A DNA stretch of 35,511 bases from an uncultured Acidobacteriota bacterium (lineage in GTDB: Bacteria > Acidobacteriota > Vicinamibacteria > Fen-336), in contig CADEEV010000046.1 in assembly GCA_902826455.1 (NCBI GenBank), positions 1 through 35,511 on the forward strand. The letters are read 5' to 3'. Below, piece by piece: positions 32,146 to 35,511 of this stretch. Below the pieces are notes generated by a model that saw only the letters and a program-made list of their open reading frames with translations, searched no databases and was not told the origin of the DNA. A program made the translations under genes and the position numbers. Position 1 is the first letter of the stretch, and each line of letters opens with the position of its first letter.

Positions 32146-33369
32146 CTACGAGGCGGAACTGGTGTAGTCGATCTTGTACACGAGGCGCGCCGTGCCCACG
32201 CGGATCTCGTCGCCGGCCTTCAAGCGGCTGGTCTCGATCTTGCGCCCGTTCACGTACGTGCCGTTGCGGCTCTTCAGGTCCACGATCTGGAAGCCGTCCA
32301 GGGTGCGGTCGATGCGCGCGTGGAACGAGGAGACCTTGGGGTCCGAGATGACGATGTCGTTGTTGCGGTGGCGGCCCAGGGTGTGGGCGTCCCGCGTGAG
32401 CGGCACCGAGGTCTCGTGGCCGTCCTTCAGCATCGTGAGGCGGCTGACGATGACCTTGGTCGACGCGCCCATGTACTGGACCGCGTTGCGGTTCACGACT
32501 TCCTTCGTGTCGTCGTCGAGCTTGCGCGCCAGGAACGCCTGGTTGAACTCGACCTCGACGGGCTCGGCCGGCGGCGGATCCTTGAGCAGCGACGTGCCCT
32601 CGACCGCCTGCACGACGCCGGCGACGTCGGCCAGGCTCTCGGGAGCCGCCGGCAGCGGCGCCAGCACGGCCACGAACTGGGCCTGGAGCAGGTGGAACAG
32701 GATCTGGAGCGTCGCGAGCTCGTCGGGGTTGCCCACGAGGCGGCAGATCTCGTTCAGGCTGCGGCGGCCGTCCACCAGGAAGAAGACCTGCCACTCCTCC
32801 TTGGTGAGGTTGACGCTCTGCTTGACCCGCTCCGGGTTCGCGAGGGCCTCGACCACCATGTTGAGGTCGGGGAACAGGTCCGCGAGGCGGCCGCGCTCGT
32901 CGAGGCGCCGCACGCCTTCCATGATCAGGTTCTGCAGCTGCATCTCGAGGGTGACGGCCGTGGCCGGCGGCGGCACCTTGTCGTAGAAGTTGAAGGCCCC
33001 GGCGTGCCAGTCGAAGGTGTCGAAGATGACCTCGGAGACCTGGATCTTGAGGAAGCTCGCGAGCTCCTCCTCTGTGAGCAGGCGCTGGGCCAGCAGGATC
33101 TGCCCGAGGCGGAAGCCGCCGCCCTGACGCTCCAGGGCCTTCTCGACGACGGGCGCCTTCAGCTTGCCGCTGCGCACGAGCAGGTTGCCGAGGCGCAGGG
33201 TGTCCTGGGTGGAGGTCGCGAACACCGGCCGGCCGTCGCGCAGGAAGAGCTTCGTCTCCTGGCCGTCGCGCTCGAGGACGAGCACTCCGGTGCGGCGCCC
33301 CATGCTGAGGAACGTCAGGAGGTCCGGCACCTCGAAGCGGTCGAGATTCCCTTCGAGGATTTTTTCCAT
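32146..33369 (-). CDS. PATAN (DUF4388)-FHA signalling protein
   Basis: This 407-residue cytoplasmic protein begins with a DUF4388/PATAN domain (GNLDRFEVPDLLTFLSMGRRTGVLVLE). A second helical region carries LGQILLAQRLLTEEELASFLKIQVSEVIFDTFDWHAG and a further winged-helix-like part (VDGRRSLNEICRLVGNPDELATLQ). The C-terminal FHA domain shows TLGRHRNNDIVISDPKVSSFHARI and LKSRNGTYVNGRKI, an intact phosphothreonine-binding set. PATAN and FHA proteins act in motility and two-component-like phospho-signalling in Myxococcota and Acidobacteriota. No kinase is encoded nearby. The ATG at 33369 has no ribosome site and lies 16 bases after an extended -10 (TGTTACAAT). Confidence 0.88.
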   Translation of the reverse strand: MEKILEGNLDRFEVPDLLTFLSMGRRTGVLVLERDGQETKLFLRDGRPVFATSTQDTLRLGNLLVRSGKLKAPVVEKALERQGGGFRLGQILLAQRLLTEEELASFLKIQVSEVIFDTFDWHAGAFNFYDKVPPPATAVTLEMQLQNLIMEGVRRLDERGRLADLFPDLNMVVEALANPERVKQSVNLTKEEWQVFFLVDGRRSLNEICRLVGNPDELATLQILFHLLQAQFVAVLAPLPAAPESLADVAGVVQAVEGTSLLKDPPPAEPVEVEFNQAFLARKLDDDTKEVVNRNAVQYMGASTKVIVSRLTMLKDGHETSVPLTRDAHTLGRHRNNDIVISDPKVSSFHARIDRTLDGFQIVDLKSRNGTYVNGRKIETSRLKAGDEIRVGTARLVYKIDYTSSAS

Positions 33370-33385
33370 CTTGGAAGACCGGGCG

Positions 33386-33394
33386 ATTGTAACA
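33386..33394 (-). promoter_or_regulatory. Extended -10 promoter of the PATAN-FHA operon
   Basis: TGT-TACAAT on the minus strand is an extended -10 (TGn plus five of six -10 matches) in the 39-base gap after the M28 gene stop. Transcription would start about 9 bases before the ATG, leaving a very short leader. No -35 is visible, as expected for an extended -10 promoter. Confidence 0.55.
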
Positions 33395-33408
33395 TCCGGC
33401 CCGCGCGG

Positions 33409-34782
33409 CTAGCGAGGAGGAAGGCCGCCCTTCTTCCTGCCCTTGGCGGCCTTCTTGGGCTTCCCGCCCCGCGGCGCGCCACCCCCGGCCGGCAGCGAGG
33501 ACAACACGAGGAGCACCGCCCCGGCCGCGATCTCCCACGGGGCCCACCAGGTGCCGTGCACGAACTCGCGCGACCAGGCGAGGGCGCCGAGACCCATGAG
33601 GGACAGCGCCGGCAGGAGCGACACGAGCACGGTCGACCAGCGGCGCGGCGCGAGCGGCGCCAGGTTCGGGAGCAGGAACACGAACAGGGCTGGAACGGGG
33701 TGCTGGAAGAACAGATAGCCGAACAGGGCCGTGGCGACGAGGCGCGCGCCGAGAGCGCTCGCGCCCTGGCGCAGACCGAGGCGCAGGCCCGGCAGCACCG
33801 ACACGAGCGCGATCGCGAACAGGAGCACCGGGCCCAGGACGGCCCCGAAGGCCGAGAACCAGTGGGGCTCGGCGGCCGCGCCCCGCGGCGCCGTCTCGAG
33901 GTCGCGCAGGATCGCGAGCACGCCGCGGCCCATGCGGCCGAGGGAATCCGGATCGAGCTTGTCCGTCGTATCGCTCCCGGTGTGGTACCAGGGGTAGAAC
34001 GCGGTGAAGGACGAGTCCGACACGAACAGGGCCGGCAGCCCGGCCTGCAGGAACGCGAGGTCGTCGCCGTACATGTCCGCGCGGAACGTCCGCACCGTGG
34101 CCTGGTAGAGCCAGGGGATCCAGGGGTCCCCCACCACGAACGGCACGCCCGCGCCGCGCGCGGCGGACGAGGCCCGCTGCAGCAGCCACGCGGGCGCGAT
34201 GACGCTCTGGCCGGGCCGCAGCGGATCGGCGTAGGCGATCGGCTGGAAGGCCGGTGTCCCGCCCTTCCAGCCGCACATCTCCACCACGAAGGCGGCGGTC
34301 AGGTTCCGGCTCTCGGCACCCAGCGCCTTGATGTAGGCGCGGGACCCGGCGGTCGTGGTCTTGCCGGTCGACCAGGCCTCCTCCCCGTCGAACGAGACGA
34401 ACACGAACGTGCGGTGGCGCTCCTTGTCCTTCGCGAGGGCGCGGGCCGCCTCGATCAGCACGCCGACGCCGCCGCCGTCGTCGTAGGCGCCGGGAGCCTC
34501 GGGAGCCGTGTCGTGATGGGCGCCCACCACGACGAACTCCGGCCCCGGCGCCCGCAGCACGCCGATCACGTTCTGACCGGAGACGCCGTGGCTCTCGAAG
34601 GGCTGGAGGCGCACCTCCTGGAGTCCCGCGTCGCGGAACTGCGAGGCGACGTACTGGGCGGCGAGGGCGTTGCGGGGCGAGCCCCAGGGATGCGGACCGA
34701 GGGCCGCCAGGCGCGAGGCGTGCTCGTGGGCCGCGGCGCCGTCGAGGCCCGCGGCGAGCGCCAAGGCGTAGAGGAAGTGCAT
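33409..34782 (-). CDS. M28-family zinc aminopeptidase with C-terminal membrane domain
   Basis: This 457-residue protein has an M28 domain at about residues 18-305. The co-catalytic zinc set is complete: VVGAHHDTA, AYDDGGGVGVL (Asp), SFDGEEAW (Glu-Glu) and, near the end, FYPWYHTGSDTTDKLD (His). About five membrane helices follow (from LLFAIALVSVLPG to AAGAVLLVLSSLPAG), and a Lys-rich tail (KPKKAAKGRKKGG) should be cytoplasmic. It lies closer to ER-metallopeptidase-like layouts than to secreted aminopeptidases, which lack membrane helices. The N-terminus MHFLYALALAAGLDG may be a signal peptide or anchor. The start is ATG at 34782, 11 bases after a perfect TATAAT. Confidence 0.88.
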   Translation of the reverse strand: MHFLYALALAAGLDGAAAHEHASRLAALGPHPWGSPRNALAAQYVASQFRDAGLQEVRLQPFESHGVSGQNVIGVLRAPGPEFVVVGAHHDTAPEAPGAYDDGGGVGVLIEAARALAKDKERHRTFVFVSFDGEEAWSTGKTTTAGSRAYIKALGAESRNLTAAFVVEMCGWKGGTPAFQPIAYADPLRPGQSVIAPAWLLQRASSAARGAGVPFVVGDPWIPWLYQATVRTFRADMYGDDLAFLQAGLPALFVSDSSFTAFYPWYHTGSDTTDKLDPDSLGRMGRGVLAILRDLETAPRGAAAEPHWFSAFGAVLGPVLLFAIALVSVLPGLRLGLRQGASALGARLVATALFGYLFFQHPVPALFVFLLPNLAPLAPRRWSTVLVSLLPALSLMGLGALAWSREFVHGTWWAPWEIAAGAVLLVLSSLPAGGGAPRGGKPKKAAKGRKKGGLPPR

Positions 34783-34793
34783 GAAGGCCGCGA

Positions 34794-34801
34794 ATTATAG
34801 C
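34794..34801. promoter_or_regulatory. Overlapping divergent -10 elements of the M28 and cupredoxin genes
   Basis: Leftward TATAAT (34799-34794), a perfect -10, lies 11 bases before the peptidase ATG. Rightward TATAGC (34796-34801, four of six) lies 8 bases before the cupredoxin-gene ATG. The two overlap by four bases in a 27-base intergenic region. No -35 or ribosome site is visible. Confidence 0.55.
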
Positions 34802-34809
34802 GTGCTAAG

Positions 34810-35511
34810 ATGCGGCCGTTTCGTCTGGAGGCCTCCCTGCGCGTTTCCGCGGCCCTGCTGGGCCTCGCCGTGGTCTTCCCCGCGTCGGCCGGCACCGTCA
34901 CGGGCACGATCTCGGTTCTCGAGAAGGACGGCCGCCAGGCCAACGATCTCGGCGACGTCGTCGTGTGGGTGGACGGCGTCAGCGCCAAGGCCCGCCCCGA
35001 AGCGAAGCCGGACGCCGCGAAGGCGCGCATCGTGATGCGCGCGAAGAGCTTCACCCCCCACGTCCTCGCCGTGACAGCCGGCTCTCCCGTCGAGTTCCCG
35101 AACGACGACCCGATCTTCCACAACGCGTTCTCCGTGTCCGGAGAGAACCGCTTCGACCTCGATCTCTACAAGCGGCCCAAGAGCGGCCAGTGGACCGCGG
35201 TCGCCCCGGGCATCGTCCGGGTGTTCTGCAACATCCATCCGCAGATGAGCGCGATCGTCGTGGTGCGCGACAACCCGTTCTTCGCGAAGGCCGGCGCCGA
35301 CGGCAGCTTCCGCATCCCGGGCGTGCCGGCCGGTCAATACACCGTGAAGGCCTGGCACGAGCGGGGCGGCGAAGGATCGATCGCGGTCACGGTGCCCGCC
35401 ACCGGCGAGGTCGGCACGCGCCTCGTGCTCGACGCCTCCAACTACAAGCGCTCCGGCCACAAGAACAAGTTCGGCAAGGACTACTCCGCCTCGGGGGCTG
35501 ACAAGTACTGA
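34810..35511 (+). CDS. Secreted cupredoxin-like protein with carboxypeptidase-regulatory-like domain
   Basis: This 233-residue protein has a signal peptide (ALLGLAVVFPASA), then a beta-sandwich with the layout of a blue-copper protein. A characteristic VEFPNDDPIFHNAFSVS supplies H104, and RVFCNIHPQMSAIVVV supplies C140, H143 and M146, a complete type 1 copper set. A C-terminal carboxypeptidase-regulatory-like region follows (GSFRIPGVPAGQYTVKAWHE). Similar proteins are annotated as methylamine-utilisation or plastocyanin-like electron carriers. The predicted role is periplasmic electron transfer or copper binding. The gene ends exactly at the window end with TGA. Its ATG is 8 bases from a weak -10 box. 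Confidence 0.88.
   Translation: MRPFRLEASLRVSAALLGLAVVFPASAGTVTGTISVLEKDGRQANDLGDVVVWVDGVSAKARPEAKPDAAKARIVMRAKSFTPHVLAVTAGSPVEFPNDDPIFHNAFSVSGENRFDLDLYKRPKSGQWTAVAPGIVRVFCNIHPQMSAIVVVRDNPFFAKAGADGSFRIPGVPAGQYTVKAWHERGGEGSIAVTVPATGEVGTRLVLDASNYKRSGHKNKFGKDYSASGADKY

Noticed and set aside
29274-32351. A 1025-codon rightward frame opposite the esterase and DUF1015 genes
   Set aside because: Antisense shadow with biased composition and no recognisable domain.
1-35511. Defence island, prophage, insertion sequence, CRISPR array, tRNA or rRNA gene
   Set aside because: I looked for repeats, integrases, transposases and cloverleaf-like or rRNA-like stretches and saw none. The genes are chromosomal housekeeping, signalling and envelope functions.

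Overview
The window is about 35.5 kb of very GC-rich (about 70% by eye), densely coding bacterial chromosome. The organism is most likely a member of the Acidobacteriota. The main clues are a VWFA protein of the type first described in acidobacteria, an Oar-like TonB-dependent receptor with an N-terminal carboxypeptidase-regulatory domain, a sulfatase-like domain fused to TPRs, and a propeller-Y_Y_Y-GGDEF sensor. Class-level placement is not possible from the sequence alone. I see no rRNA, tRNA, CRISPR array, insertion sequence, integrase or phage gene. No stretch over 300 bases lacks a gene; the longest gap is about 160 bases (5871-6029).

Layout. (a) 3-2545, rightward: a MoaD/ThiS-like sulfur carrier and a sulfatase-fold/TPR protein. 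(b) 2542-7728, leftward: two chains of genes joined by 4-base GTGA/ATGA overlaps. The first is DinB, YjbR/MmcQ, a TPR protein, a VWFA protein and DUF3224. The second is a VIT1-type transporter, a HEAT-TonB_C protein and a SnoaL-like protein. (c) 7813-10668, leftward: a large outer-membrane receptor with its own promoter and a strong terminator. (d) 10758-15207, leftward: a tight four-gene set of aldehyde dehydrogenase, histidine kinase, OmpR-type regulator and DAHP-synthase-like enzyme. (e) 15236-23865: a small unknown protein, then trxB and a glycosyltransferase (rightward), a membrane glycosyltransferase (leftward), and a rightward run of gph, GAF-HD-GYP, glycerophosphodiesterase, zinc peptidase and hemolysin III. 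(f) 23870-26281: a Dus3-like tRNA-dihydrouridine synthase diverging from an MFS transporter. (g) 26278-33369, leftward: PATAN-FHA protein, DUF1015, secreted esterase and periplasmic-sensor diguanylate cyclase, probably one operon. (h) 33409-35511: a membrane M28 peptidase diverging from a secreted cupredoxin-like protein.

The most unusual feature is not a gene. Several operon-leading genes have a recognisable -10 hexamer only 6-11 bases before the start codon, which predicts leaderless mRNAs. Four divergent gene pairs are separated by only 24-41 bases, with overlapping or adjacent -10 boxes; in one case a single palindromic -10 can serve both strands. Genes inside operons instead use Shine-Dalgarno sequences or stop/start overlaps. 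I found no convincing complete new defence or biosynthetic system. The best candidates for new biology are the promoter design, the sulfatase-fold protein with Thr in place of the formylglycine Cys, the divergent DAHP synthase co-transcribed with a two-component system, the expanded HD-GYP domain and the Dus3-like enzyme.
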